Origin: Clostridia bacterium | GTDB lineage: Bacteria > Bacillota > Clostridia > TANB77 > CAG-508 | Direction of reading: 5' to 3' | NCBI GenBank assembly: GCA_022794615.1 | Contig: JAAWFD010000030.1 | Location: 1-35,762, forward strand | DNA length: 35,762 nt | In this document: positions 23,493 to 32,516 of the stretch, piece after piece | Position numbering within the stretch: position 1 is the stretch's first letter | Layout of the letters: each line of letters starts with the position of its first letter | Position numbers and translations under genes: made by a program | Notes under the pieces: model-generated | Told to the model about the DNA's origin: nothing | Seen by the model: the letters and a program-made list of their open reading frames with translations, nothing else | The model's database searches: none

Positions 23493-24895
23493 TAATGGGG
23501 AGGCATATACAAATAACACATGGACAAACCAAAGTGTATATATAGAGCAAGTAGATGGAACAGATGAACACTCAGAACATAGTAAAACAACATATAGTAT
23601 AACTGGAGCAATGGATATAAGCAATCAAACAGAAGGAATTACCTTAACAGAAACAGGAATTTATGAAATAACAATAACAACAACGGACAATGTAGGAAAT
23701 ACAGCAACTAACTTGTATACAGTAAAAATAGATAAAACAGCTCCAACTTGCCGGAACACTAACAATGAAACTAGGAAGTAATACAGGAGAGGAATATACA
23801 AATGGCACATGGACGAATCAAAATGTATATATAGAGCAAGTAGAAGGAGCAGATGAACATTCAGGACACAAAAGTACAACATATAGTGTAAAAGGACCAA
23901 TAACATTAGAAAACCAAACAACACAAACAACACTAACTGAAGAAGGAATATATAAAATAACAGTAACAACTTTAGACAATATGGAAAATATAGAATCAAA
24001 TACATATACAATAAAAATAGACAAAACAGAACCAACAGCTGGAACAATAAATATGAAGTTAGAAAGTATTGAAGGAGAAACATATACAAACGACACATGG
24101 ACAAACCAAAGTGTATATATAGAAACAGTAAATGGAGCAGACGAAGACTCAGGACATAGTAAAACAACATATAGTATAAGAGGAGCAACAACATTAGATA
24201 ACCAAACAGAAGCAACAACATTAGCAGAAACAGGAATATATGAAATAACAGTAACAACAACAGATAATGCGGGAAACATATCAACAAACACGAATACAAT
24301 AAAGATAGACAAAGAAAATCCAACAGCAGGAACTCTAGCAATGAGATTAGAAAACAGCGAAGGAGAAACATACACAAACGACACATGGACAAACCAAAGT
24401 GTATATATAAAACCAGTAGATGGGTTAGATGAACATTCAGGGCATAGTAGAACAATATATAGTGTAAGTGGAGCAATAACATTAGAAGACCAAACAGAAG
24501 CAATAACATTAACAGAAACAGGAACATACGAAATAACAATAACAACAGAAGATGTTGCTGGAAATATATCAACAAACACGAACACAGTAAAAATAGATAA
24601 AACATCTCCAATAGCTGGAACATTAACTATGAAATTAGAAGATAGCCAAGGAGAAACATACACAAATGACATATGGACAAATAAAAGTGTATATATAAAT
24701 CAAATAGAAGGAACAGATGAGCATTCAGGACACAGAATTACAACATATAGTGTAAGCGGAGCAATAACATTAGAAAACCAAACAGAAGCAACAACTTTAA
24801 CAGAAACAGGAGTATATACAATAACTGTAACAACAGCAGATTATATGGGAAATACATCAACAAATACATATACAGTAAAGATAGATAAAATTTTA
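22590..24895 (+). repeat. Eight tandem 288-bp Ig-like repeats
   Basis: Units start at CCA/CCG codons at 22590, 22878, 23166, 23454, 23743, 24032, 24320 and 24608, the array ending at 24895. Spacing is exactly 288 bp except units 4 and 5, which are 289. Each encodes 96 residues: PTAGTLTMKL, YTNDTWTNQSVYIE, DEHSGH, TTYSV-x-G, LTETGIYEITVTTTDN-x-GN, YTVKIDKT. The total of 2,306 bp equals 8 x 288 + 2. Confidence 0.92.
23476..23781 (+). CDS. Fourth piece of the surface protein (repeat 4)
   Basis: A 101-residue open frame holding Ig-like repeat 4, whose ATG lies inside the repeat (M-K-L) and overlaps the stop of the previous frame by 17 nt. It ends at TAG 23779-23781 after the extra base that opens repeat 5. 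The geometry would allow termination-reinitiation, but there is no Shine-Dalgarno and no export signal, so a separate product is unlikely. Confidence 0.4.
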   Translation: MKLGTSNGEAYTNNTWTNQSVYIEQVDGTDEHSEHSKTTYSITGAMDISNQTEGITLTETGIYEITITTTDNVGNTATNLYTVKIDKTAPTCRNTNNETRK

Positions 24896-27800
24896 CCAAC
24901 ACTAACAGTAAACCCAACAAGTGGAGAATATGCAAAAACAAGAGAAGTAACAATAACAGTAACTGACGAAGGAGGGTCAAACTTAAATAATAATAATAGT
25001 TACCAATACTATTTATCAAGCAATAATACAACTTTGTCAGGAGGAGAATGGATAAATTATACAAATGGAGAAGCATTTACAATAGGACAAGGAAAAACAG
25101 GAATATACTATCTATTCGTAAAGAAAATAACAGATAATGTAGGAAATACAAATACAGCAGAAGGAATAATAGAAACGACAGATGCAATTCCATGCCAAAT
25201 CTATGGGGAATACAAATTTGACAATGAAATACCAATCATTACAAAGGCTGAGTTAATAAACAACAAAATAATAATAGAAGCAAATGAAGAAAACTCAGGA
25301 TTATCAAAATATAGATATACAACAAGTGACACAAAACTTACAAATCCAGAGATAACAGAAGAAAACAGTATAGAAATGCCAGTAACAGGAGAAATGATAG
25401 TACAAAATATAAATGAAGCAAAATACATATATCTATTAGTAGAAGACTTAGTAGGAAATACAAGTGAAATAGTAGAAATAGAAGTTCCACAAATAAAGAT
25501 AGAAGGAGAAACAAACCTAGATACAGAAGACAAAAAAGGAGAAGTACACTTAAATCTTGAAATAGGTGGAAAAGGTGACAAAACATATAAAATATATCAA
25601 AAGGCTGAAACAGATGAAGAATGGCAAGAAGTATTAAGAACAAATGAGACAAATGTAACAGTAACTACAGCAAAAGATGTAACAGCTCCAAACTTACCTA
25701 CAATCAGTGTAAATGAAATAGATGAGAATGATGAAATAAACATAAGTCAAACAACAAAGGATAATGCAAGTGTATACAAATTCTTAGTAGAAGTATGTGA
25801 TAGGGAAAATAATGATATAATATTAGCAACATCAGAAGAAATAACAAAAGAAGTAAAAACAGGTGAAAAGGGATATTACTATATACTAGAGGATAACTTA
25901 GACAATGAGTTTAACATAGAAAATGCAATATACACAGAAGCAGGTAATTTAAAATTAGATATACAACATAATGGGCAATATATAAGAATGAAAGCAGTAG
26001 ACGTAGCAGGAAACATAAGTGAAGAAGGTCATGTACAAATATATATAACAACAGACTTAACAGTAAACCTAGATGGAGGAAAACTACAAAAGGAACTGGA
26101 GACAAAGCCAGGGTTAGAAGCAGGAACAGTAATTATAACAGGATTAGTAGGAAAAACAGTAGATATAGGGCAAGCTGAAAAGGAAGGATATAGCTTTTTA
26201 GGATGGAGTGTAAAACCAGGAACAATAGTAGGCACACAAGGAACATTACTAAAAACAAAATATATATTTGGAAGAGAAAATGGAGAAATAATAGCAGAAT
26301 ACGAAATAAACAACTATGGATATAAAATAGAATACTATTATGCAGGAATAAAAGATGAAACCAAAACAAAAACAGGAGTAGCAGAATATTCAAGTATAAT
26401 AGGAGAATACCAAGAAGAGCCAAAAGAAGGATATATATTAGGAAGAACAGAAAATTATCCATTAACAATAGCAGCAGAAGAAAACAAGATAGAAAGCAAC
26501 ACCATAACAGAAGAAACAAACAATATACAGAAAAACATAATGAAAATTTATTATGACAGGAGAACAGACCTAGAGTACACAATAAATTACTTAGAAGCAG
26601 AAACAAACAAAGTAATACATGAGCCAAAAGAAGCAAAAGGGCAAACATTTGAAGACATAATAAAAGCAAATGATGAAGCAATAGATATACCTGGGTATTA
26701 CTATGAAAGTAGTGACAAAGAAAATATTACAATAGCAGTAAACAAGGAACAAAATGTAATAAACCTATATTATGTAAAAAGAAATGACTTAACATATACA
26801 GTAAAATACTTAGAAAAAGAAACAGAAAAAGAAATAAGTGAACAAACAGTAGTAGGAAACCAAATATTTGAAAATGAAGTAACAATACCAGAAGAAATAG
26901 AAAAGATAGAAATAGCAGGATACAATTATAACAGCACAGTAAATAACCCAATAACAATGAAAGCAAACGAAGAAGAAAATATAGTAAAAGTTTATTACAC
27001 AAAGAGAAAGGATTTAAGCTATAAAGTAATATATTTAGACAGAGAAACAAACGAAGAAATAAAGGAACAAAAAATAGTAGAAAAACAAACATTTGAAGAT
27101 GTAATAGAAACAAACAAAGAAATAATAGAAATAGAAGGACACATAAATGCAGAAGCAGAAAAAGAAAGAATAACAATCACAGCAAATAATGAAGAAAACA
27201 TAATAAAAATCTATTACACAAAAAGAAAAGACTTAAGCTATACAGTAAACTACTTAGATGAAAATAGAGAACAAATACATGAGCCAGAAGTAGTAGAAAA
27301 CCAAGAATATGGAAAAGTAATAACAGGAAAAGAAATAGCAATAGAAATAGAAGGACATACATATGATGAAAGTACAGAACAAGAGACACTAACAATAGGA
27401 GTAGAAATAGACAAAAATATAATAAATATATATTATATAAAACGTTCAGACATAAAATATACAATAAACTACCTAGAAAAAGACACAAATGAGGTAATAC
27501 ATGAAGCAAAAGAAGAAGAAGGAGTATATGGAGGAATAATAAAGGCAGAAACAGAAAAAATAGACATACCAGGATATACAAAAGCAACAGCAGACAAAGA
27601 AGAAATAACAATAGGAATAAAAGAAGAGGAAAATGTAATAAATATATATTATGAAAAGAGAACAGACATAAAATACAAGGTAGAATACTACTACAATGGA
27701 GAAAAAGATGAAAGTAAGACAGTAGAAGGAACAGCAACATACAAAGAAATAATAGACAGCTATGAAGATAAAGCAGTAGAAGGATTTGCAGTAGCAGAAG

Positions 27801-28681
27801 AAAAAGGAATACCATTAACAATAGTAGCAGAAGAAGATATGAATATAATAAAAATATATTACAAAACAAAAGCACAAGTAAAAATACAATACATAGACAA
27901 AACAACAGATGAAATAATAGAGGAAGAAAAAGAAGAAGGATATGTAGGAAAAGAAATAGAATTAGAGGCAAGAGATTTTGAAAACTATGTATTAGTAGAA
28001 GAGCCCGAAGAAAAAACAATTAGAATGACAGAAGAAGAAATAGTAGTAAAATATTATTATATACATGTATCAAAAGGAATAATAGAAAAACACATAGATA
28101 TAGACACAGGAGAAATACTATACAACGAAGTATACGAAGGAAATGAAGGCGATGAATACAAAACAGAGCCAAAACAGTTCGAAAGATACAAGTTAGTAGA
28201 AGAAAGATATCCAGAAGACGATGAAGGAATAATGGAAGTAGAGGCTATCACAGTAATCTATTATTATAAGAAAGAAGCAAAGATAAGAATAACAGTAAAA
28301 TATATAGATATAGAAACAAAAGACAGAATAAGTGAAGAAGAAATAATAGAAGACTACAAAGGAGAAGAATATAAGACAGAGAAGAGAGAAATTGAAGGAT
28401 ATGAGTTCGCCAAAGTAGTAGGACAAACAGAAGGAATAGTAACAGAAGAACAAGAAGTAATATATTATTATCAAAAAGTAAAAGCACCAGACACAAATAT
28501 ACCAGGAGACAATGGAGAAGGAATAGAAGACTCAACAACAATAAATGGAGGAATACCAAATGCAGGTATGCCAAAACAGCAAATCACAACAATTGTATTT
28601 GTAGTAATGATTGTAGTAACAGCAACATTAATAGTATTTGCAATAAGGGGTACGATAATATATAAAAAGTATAAAAAATAA
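23765..28681 (+). CDS. C-terminal 1,638 residues of the giant surface protein
   Basis: The largest intact frame. Residues 1-377 are Ig-like repeats 5-8; 378 to about 485 is an Ig-like domain paralogous to the one before the array (VTVTDEGGSNLN, GGEWINYT); about 486-764 holds Fn3-like modules; about 765-848 is an InlB-B/List_Bact-type domain (NLDGGKL ... GYSFLGWS); about 849-1572 contains MucBP-like repeats (YTVNYLD-x-ETNEEIHE, then NIIKIYYTKRKDL). The C-terminus has IPNAG, a helix of about 22 hydrophobic residues and the basic tail YKKYKK, resembling a sortase signal with a non-standard motif. The ATG at 23765 is internal to a repeat and overlaps the previous frame by 17 nt, so the real protein starts upstream. 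Probably an adhesin. Confidence 0.8.
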   Translation: MKLGSNTGEEYTNGTWTNQNVYIEQVEGADEHSGHKSTTYSVKGPITLENQTTQTTLTEEGIYKITVTTLDNMENIESNTYTIKIDKTEPTAGTINMKLESIEGETYTNDTWTNQSVYIETVNGADEDSGHSKTTYSIRGATTLDNQTEATTLAETGIYEITVTTTDNAGNISTNTNTIKIDKENPTAGTLAMRLENSEGETYTNDTWTNQSVYIKPVDGLDEHSGHSRTIYSVSGAITLEDQTEAITLTETGTYEITITTEDVAGNISTNTNTVKIDKTSPIAGTLTMKLEDSQGETYTNDIWTNKSVYINQIEGTDEHSGHRITTYSVSGAITLENQTEATTLTETGVYTITVTTADYMGNTSTNTYTVKIDKILPTLTVNPTSGEYAKTREVTITVTDEGGSNLNNNNSYQYYLSSNNTTLSGGEWINYTNGEAFTIGQGKTGIYYLFVKKITDNVGNTNTAEGIIETTDAIPCQIYGEYKFDNEIPIITKAELINNKIIIEANEENSGLSKYRYTTSDTKLTNPEITEENSIEMPVTGEMIVQNINEAKYIYLLVEDLVGNTSEIVEIEVPQIKIEGETNLDTEDKKGEVHLNLEIGGKGDKTYKIYQKAETDEEWQEVLRTNETNVTVTTAKDVTAPNLPTISVNEIDENDEINISQTTKDNASVYKFLVEVCDRENNDIILATSEEITKEVKTGEKGYYYILEDNLDNEFNIENAIYTEAGNLKLDIQHNGQYIRMKAVDVAGNISEEGHVQIYITTDLTVNLDGGKLQKELETKPGLEAGTVIITGLVGKTVDIGQAEKEGYSFLGWSVKPGTIVGTQGTLLKTKYIFGRENGEIIAEYEINNYGYKIEYYYAGIKDETKTKTGVAEYSSIIGEYQEEPKEGYILGRTENYPLTIAAEENKIESNTITEETNNIQKNIMKIYYDRRTDLEYTINYLEAETNKVIHEPKEAKGQTFEDIIKANDEAIDIPGYYYESSDKENITIAVNKEQNVINLYYVKRNDLTYTVKYLEKETEKEISEQTVVGNQIFENEVTIPEEIEKIEIAGYNYNSTVNNPITMKANEEENIVKVYYTKRKDLSYKVIYLDRETNEEIKEQKIVEKQTFEDVIETNKEIIEIEGHINAEAEKERITITANNEENIIKIYYTKRKDLSYTVNYLDENREQIHEPEVVENQEYGKVITGKEIAIEIEGHTYDESTEQETLTIGVEIDKNIINIYYIKRSDIKYTINYLEKDTNEVIHEAKEEEGVYGGIIKAETEKIDIPGYTKATADKEEITIGIKEEENVINIYYEKRTDIKYKVEYYYNGEKDESKTVEGTATYKEIIDSYEDKAVEGFAVAEEKGIPLTIVAEEDMNIIKIYYKTKAQVKIQYIDKTTDEIIEEEKEEGYVGKEIELEARDFENYVLVEEPEEKTIRMTEEEIVVKYYYIHVSKGIIEKHIDIDTGEILYNEVYEGNEGDEYKTEPKQFERYKLVEERYPEDDEGIMEVEAITVIYYYKKEAKIRITVKYIDIETKDRISEEEIIEDYKGEEYKTEKREIEGYEFAKVVGQTEGIVTEEQEVIYYYQKVKAPDTNIPGDNGEGIEDSTTINGGIPNAGMPKQQITTIVFVVMIVVTATLIVFAIRGTIIYKKYKK
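26311..28480 (+). repeat. MucBP-like repeat array
   Basis: About ten units at roughly 200-225-bp intervals (for example 26572, 26789, 27013, 27232, 27454, 27667, 27871, 28069, 28279), each with a strand such as YTVNYLEKETNEVI, an acidic spacer, and a closing I-x-I-YY-x-KR. The units are more diverged than the Ig-like array, so they are older. Confidence 0.75.
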
Positions 28682-28702
28682 TATATATTAATGTAATTAA
28701 GA

Positions 28703-28737
28703 AAACTAGTATAAGTAATAAATGCTTATACTAGTTT
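28703..28737 (+). terminator. Terminator-like stem after the surface protein
   Basis: AAACTAGTATAAG (28703-28715) pairs perfectly with CTTATACTAGTTT (28725-28737); the following T-run is weak. Confidence 0.65.
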
Positions 28738-28803
28738 CTGTATTTAGAAAATAAATAATCAAAAGTATATAAGATTTTAATTATTCTTTTTAGTCAAAAA
28801 ATA

Positions 28804-28832
28804 TTGATATTTGTAAAAAGATTTGTTATACT
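28804..28832 (+). promoter_or_regulatory. Promoter of the LCP gene
   Basis: TTGATA (28804-28809), 17 bp, TATACT (28827-28832). Confidence 0.6.
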
Positions 28833-28868
28833 AATACCGAATTTATTAAAATAATAGGAGTGAAAAAA

Positions 28869-30203
28869 GTGGCAAAAGAAAAAGTAGAAAATATAAATAA
28901 AAGGGAAAGAATAGATAAAAGGGGAAAAAATAAGAGACAAAAGAAGAAACACAAAGTACTAAAAGCATTTTTAATATTACTATTGCTAATAGCGATAGTA
29001 ATAGGAGCATTTGTAGCATATAGTACATGGAAAAATGGATGGGGGATAACAGGAATGATACAAACAGCATTAGGACACGACCAAGATACAGTTAAAACCA
29101 TGGAAGAGTTCAAAGTATTAGTATTAGGAGTAAGCACAGATACATCAGCAGTATTAACAGATACAATAATAGTAGCATCATATGACCCTAAAACACAAAC
29201 AGCATCAATGTTATCAATACCAAGAGATACATTTGTAGGAAAAAACGAGAGTTCAGCGACATCATATAACAAAATAAACGCATTATATCAAACAAATATA
29301 GATAAGATTTTATCAACAGTAAATGATATAACAGGATTAGAGATAGAATACTATGTAGTTGTAGATACAGAAGCATTAATAAAGTTAGTAGACACAATAG
29401 GAGGAGTAGAATTCAACGTACCTATAAATATGGACTATGATGACTCAAGCCAAAATTTACACATACACTTAAAAGCAGGACTACAAAAACTAAATGGAGA
29501 AAAATCAGAAAATTTAGTAAGATTCAGACATAATAATAATGGAACATCATATCCTGCATCATATGGAGATAATGACTTAGGAAGAATGAGAACACAAAGA
29601 GAATTCATAACACAAGTAATAAAACAAACAATACAATTAAAAAACATCACAAAAATTGGTGAGATAATGGATATAGCATATAAATATGTAAAAACGAATG
29701 TAGACTTATCAGTTGCAAAAGACTATATACCATATGCATTAGAATTTAATGTAGAAAATATACAAACAGGGACACTTCCAGGAACACCAGCAAAAATCAA
29801 CGGATTATGGTTTTATAAATATAATAAAGCAGAAACAAAAGAATTAGTACAACAATTATTTGAGACAAAAGGAGAAAATCAAGGAGATGAACAAAGCGAA
29901 GAAAAGGATGACACAAAAATAAAGGAAAATGCAAAAATAAAAATAGAACTAATAAATGGAAGCGGAGTAGATAGCACTTTAACAGCAGTAGAAACTATAT
30001 TAAAGAAGCAAGGTTATACAATATCTAAAAAAACTACAACAAAAGAAACAAAGAATACAGCAATCATAAACAATACAAAAGTGAAACAAAGTATTACTGA
30101 AGAGATAAGAGAAGTATTAAATGCAGGAATAATACAAAACAGTAATAACAGTTCAAGCACAGCAGATATAACAATTATAATAGGAACAAATTATAACAAA
30201 TAA
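28869..30203 (+). CDS. LytR-CpsA-Psr (LCP) family glycopolymer transferase
   Basis: Membrane-anchored enzyme of the LCP family, which transfers teichoic-acid-like or capsular glycopolymers from lipid carriers to peptidoglycan. A highly basic cytosolic tail (1-30) precedes one membrane helix (about 32-51). The LCP domain has VLVLGVSTDTS (83-93), TDTIIVASYDP with Asp98, SIPRDTF (116-122), and further on NLVRFRHN and DLGRMRTQREFI, the Arg/Asp residues that hold the polyprenyl pyrophosphate. A LytR_C domain occupies about 355-444. The start is GTG 28869, 8 nt after AGGAG; the in-frame GTG at 28860 overlaps that site. It follows the giant surface protein. Confidence 0.95.
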   Translation: MAKEKVENINKRERIDKRGKNKRQKKKHKVLKAFLILLLLIAIVIGAFVAYSTWKNGWGITGMIQTALGHDQDTVKTMEEFKVLVLGVSTDTSAVLTDTIIVASYDPKTQTASMLSIPRDTFVGKNESSATSYNKINALYQTNIDKILSTVNDITGLEIEYYVVVDTEALIKLVDTIGGVEFNVPINMDYDDSSQNLHIHLKAGLQKLNGEKSENLVRFRHNNNGTSYPASYGDNDLGRMRTQREFITQVIKQTIQLKNITKIGEIMDIAYKYVKTNVDLSVAKDYIPYALEFNVENIQTGTLPGTPAKINGLWFYKYNKAETKELVQQLFETKGENQGDEQSEEKDDTKIKENAKIKIELINGSGVDSTLTAVETILKKQGYTISKKTTTKETKNTAIINNTKVKQSITEEIREVLNAGIIQNSNNSSSTADITIIIGTNYNK

Positions 30204-30211
30204 TACAGTAT

Positions 30212-30242
30212 TATATAGCGGTTGTTGCACAACCGCTATATA
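30212..30242. terminator. Perfect hairpin between converging LCP and carboxypeptidase genes
   Basis: TATATAGCGGTTGT (30212-30225) and ACAACCGCTATATA (30229-30242) make a 14-bp perfect stem with a 3-nt TGC loop. There is no strong T-run, but the position between convergent stops suits a bidirectional terminator. Confidence 0.65.
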
Positions 30243-30250
30243 TACGAATA

Positions 30251-31546
30251 TTAATATTTAATTTCATTATATTTTTTTCTAACTAATTTTTTTTTCTTCT
30301 TAGAAGAACGTTTAGAATTCTTATAATTACCATACATAAATTTATATGCCATATACAATAGTATTAATGCAAGTATTATTTTTAATAAATTCAATATAGT
30401 AGAGGAAGGTTTGATTGAACTACCAGCCAATAAATTTTGCGTATAAGAAGTACCATCAATTGTATATGTAACTGTACCAACTATGTCATTTGCAGTAATA
30501 GGTGCAGATAAATCATCTTTTATAGCTATTTTCATATTTGATGATATAGTATTTACATCAAAGGAGCTAGGAACTATGGCATATACTTCGTTTTCAAGTA
30601 TTACATCTAAACGATTAGAACCTATTTCAGCGTTTTTTATATTAATGGTATCTAAAACTGAAGATTTTTCAGCAATTTGTACTTTTTTATAATTTTCCAT
30701 ACCAAAATTAAATAGATTTGTAGTATCTATAAATTTTGCACTAAGATTATTAGTAGTATTGTGAGGAGCACCTAAAACAACAGAAATTAGCTCTATTCCA
30801 TCTTCATAATATCCAGAAATCAAACAATTTTTAGCAGGTGTAGTAAATCCTGTTTTTATACCAGTGACATTTGGATTGTAATATTTATCTGATGGATTTA
30901 ATAATTCATTAGTATTATAAAAATGTCTTTGCTCAGATTTATTAGTAGGAGCTATAGTACACGATGGCATAGAAACATAATTTCTAAATATTGGATTTTG
31001 CATACAATATCTAGCAATTAAGCACATATCATATGCTGTACTATAATGATTTGTATCATGTATACCACTTGGATTTGTGAAATTAGTATTTTTACATCCA
31101 ATTTCTTTTGCCTTTTCATTCATTAATTTAGCAAATTCATTAATTGACCCAGATAAGTGTTCAGCTAATATAAATCCAGCTTCATTTGCAGAATGAACAA
31201 GAAATACTTGTAATAGTTGATCTGCTGTTAAAATTTCTCCTACTTTAATAGAAGCATTTGAATATCCAGATGGTATTGAATTTATTGCACTGTAACTAGC
31301 ACAGATTTCATCTTCAAGATTACATTTTTCTATTACTAATATAGCAGTTAATATTTTTGTAGTGCTAGCTGGATACTTTGTGACTTCTGCATCCTTTGAA
31401 TATAAAATCTTACCAGTAGAAGACTCCATCAATATTGCTGCTTGAGAATACAAATTTAGCTTATCTTCATTATATGAGTAACTATAATTATTTATAAGAA
31501 ATAACGATAAAACTAATATACAAATGATAACTTTTTTTAATTTCAT
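30251..31546 (-). CDS. D-alanyl-D-alanine carboxypeptidase, membrane-anchored
   Basis: Serine-type D,D-carboxypeptidase (peptidase S11, DacF/PBP5 group) that trims the terminal D-Ala of peptidoglycan stem peptides outside the membrane. A signal peptide (1-25) is followed by the three active-site motifs STTK (61-64, Ser61), SAN (119-121) and KTG (230-232). A beta-rich C-terminal domain follows, then a membrane helix (about 385-408) and a very basic tail (KRSSKKKKKLVRKK). That true transmembrane anchor differs from the usual amphipathic helix. AGGAGA lies 6 nt before the ATG. It is transcribed away from the ComEA gene and towards the LCP gene. Confidence 0.94.
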   Translation of the reverse strand: MKLKKVIICILVLSLFLINNYSYSYNEDKLNLYSQAAILMESSTGKILYSKDAEVTKYPASTTKILTAILVIEKCNLEDEICASYSAINSIPSGYSNASIKVGEILTADQLLQVFLVHSANEAGFILAEHLSGSINEFAKLMNEKAKEIGCKNTNFTNPSGIHDTNHYSTAYDMCLIARYCMQNPIFRNYVSMPSCTIAPTNKSEQRHFYNTNELLNPSDKYYNPNVTGIKTGFTTPAKNCLISGYYEDGIELISVVLGAPHNTTNNLSAKFIDTTNLFNFGMENYKKVQIAEKSSVLDTINIKNAEIGSNRLDVILENEVYAIVPSSFDVNTISSNMKIAIKDDLSAPITANDIVGTVTYTIDGTSYTQNLLAGSSIKPSSTILNLLKIILALILLYMAYKFMYGNYKNSKRSSKKKKKLVRKKYNEIKY

Positions 31547-31649
31547 ATCTATCTCCTAATAATATTTTAATGTTTATGTATATTAAAATAATCTACCTTG
31601 TCTACTATATATTATTTAAGAATAAATTTCAATAAAAAAGGAGGAATTC

Positions 31650-32333
31650 ATGAAGAAAATAAATAAGAAAAATAGAATTATTTTGTTAAGTATTTGTATT
31701 TTATTAGGGATAATATCATATGCAATACATTTTTTCAATAGCAGTACTTATGAGGAATTTGAAAATACAGAAAATGTAAAAGAATTAATCCCATATGAGG
31801 AAGAAATACAAAACTCTGATAAAAGTGAAAAAATAGATAATTCAAATGAGGAAGTTATAATAGTACATATAACTGGAGCAGTTAAAAATTGGGGCATTAT
31901 TGAATTGCCAACTAACAGTAGAATAGCAGATGCCATAGAAAAAGCAGGAGGACTCACAGAGGAGGCTGATATTAGTAGTGTTAATTTAGCATATCCATTA
32001 GAAGACGGAATGAAAATTAAGATTCCAAGTATTAATGAAACAATAGATAATAAAGCTATTGATAATATAGAAGATTATATAAGTATGGAAAGTGGCGAAA
32101 ATGTGACAAGTTCTAACAAAAATAATACTACAAACAAAGTAAATATTGTTAATATAAATACTGCTACACAAACAGAATTAGAGACTCTACCTGGAATTGG
32201 TACATCTACTGCTCTAAAAATTATTAATTACCGTAATGAAAATGGCAAGTTCAATAGTATAGAAGATATAAAAAATGTTAGTGGAATAGGGGAAAGTAAG
32301 TTTGAAGTTATTAAAGAATTAATTTGTATATGA
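31650..32333 (+). CDS. comEA: ComEA-family DNA-binding protein
   Basis: Membrane-anchored DNA receptor of the competence system. One membrane helix (about 9-28) is followed by a linker, a SLBB domain (about 70-127, VHITGAVKNWGIIEL ... LEDGMKIKIP), a Ser/Asn-rich spacer, and a C-terminal helix-hairpin-helix domain with LPGIGTSTA (180-188) and VSGIGESKF (210-218). NINTATQTEL (168-177) is the typical ComEA entry. The length of 227 is normal. AAAGGAGG precedes the ATG. The usual partner comEC is not adjacent; the next gene is unrelated and G+C-richer. Confidence 0.93.
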   Translation: MKKINKKNRIILLSICILLGIISYAIHFFNSSTYEEFENTENVKELIPYEEEIQNSDKSEKIDNSNEEVIIVHITGAVKNWGIIELPTNSRIADAIEKAGGLTEEADISSVNLAYPLEDGMKIKIPSINETIDNKAIDNIEDYISMESGENVTSSNKNNTTNKVNIVNINTATQTELETLPGIGTSTALKIINYRNENGKFNSIEDIKNVSGIGESKFEVIKELICI

Positions 32334-32415
32334 AAAAAGAAGTTATTATAAATTATAAAAGAAGACTCTAAGAGCACAGGAAAGTTAGTTATGTATACAA
32401 TTTATCATTAAAAAC

Positions 32416-32444
32416 TTGCTAAATCATGTAAAATATGGTATAAT
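32416..32444 (+). promoter_or_regulatory. Sigma-A promoter of the 32517 gene
   Basis: TTGCTA (32416-32421), 17 bp, TATAAT (32439-32444). AAATATGG before the -10 resembles the promoter at 7786. Confidence 0.65.
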
Positions 32445-32516
32445 CAACCTTGAAAGTCTATATTTTATGACTTCAACGTCACATCCACCAAAAAAATTAT
32501 TTAGGAGGACAAAGGA

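Larger units (their letters stand above)
20925..28681 (+). pseudogene. Giant repeat-rich surface protein, split by frame changes as written
   Basis: Read across frames, 20925-28681 encodes one protein of about 2,580 residues: a membrane/signal segment (about 9-27), propeller-type repeats, an Ig-like domain, eight 96-residue Ig-like repeats, a second copy of the first Ig-like domain, Fn3-like modules, an InlB-B-like domain, about ten MucBP-like repeats and a C-terminal membrane anchor. Four frame changes interrupt it: an extra T in the run at 21522-21525, a shortened repeat with a shift near 21905, and identical extra bases at 23459/23460 and 23748/23749. Everything downstream stays open, so the damage is recent, tolerated by recoding, phase-variable, or an assembly error. 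A role in adhesion is likely from the domains. Confidence 0.7.

Noticed and set aside
23661..24623. 320-codon minus-strand open frame opposite the Ig-like repeats
   Set aside because: It repeats with the same 288-bp period as the plus-strand gene and has a low-complexity Leu-rich composition; an antisense shadow.
22590..24895. Tandem array considered as a CRISPR or minisatellite
   Set aside because: The 288-bp units are entirely coding, diverge mostly in a codon-wise manner and have no spacer/repeat alternation.
26133..28019. Long minus-strand open frames opposite the surface protein
   Set aside because: They are Leu/Phe-rich mirror images of Glu/Lys/Ile/Thr codons on the plus strand, without start signals; shadows of the real gene.
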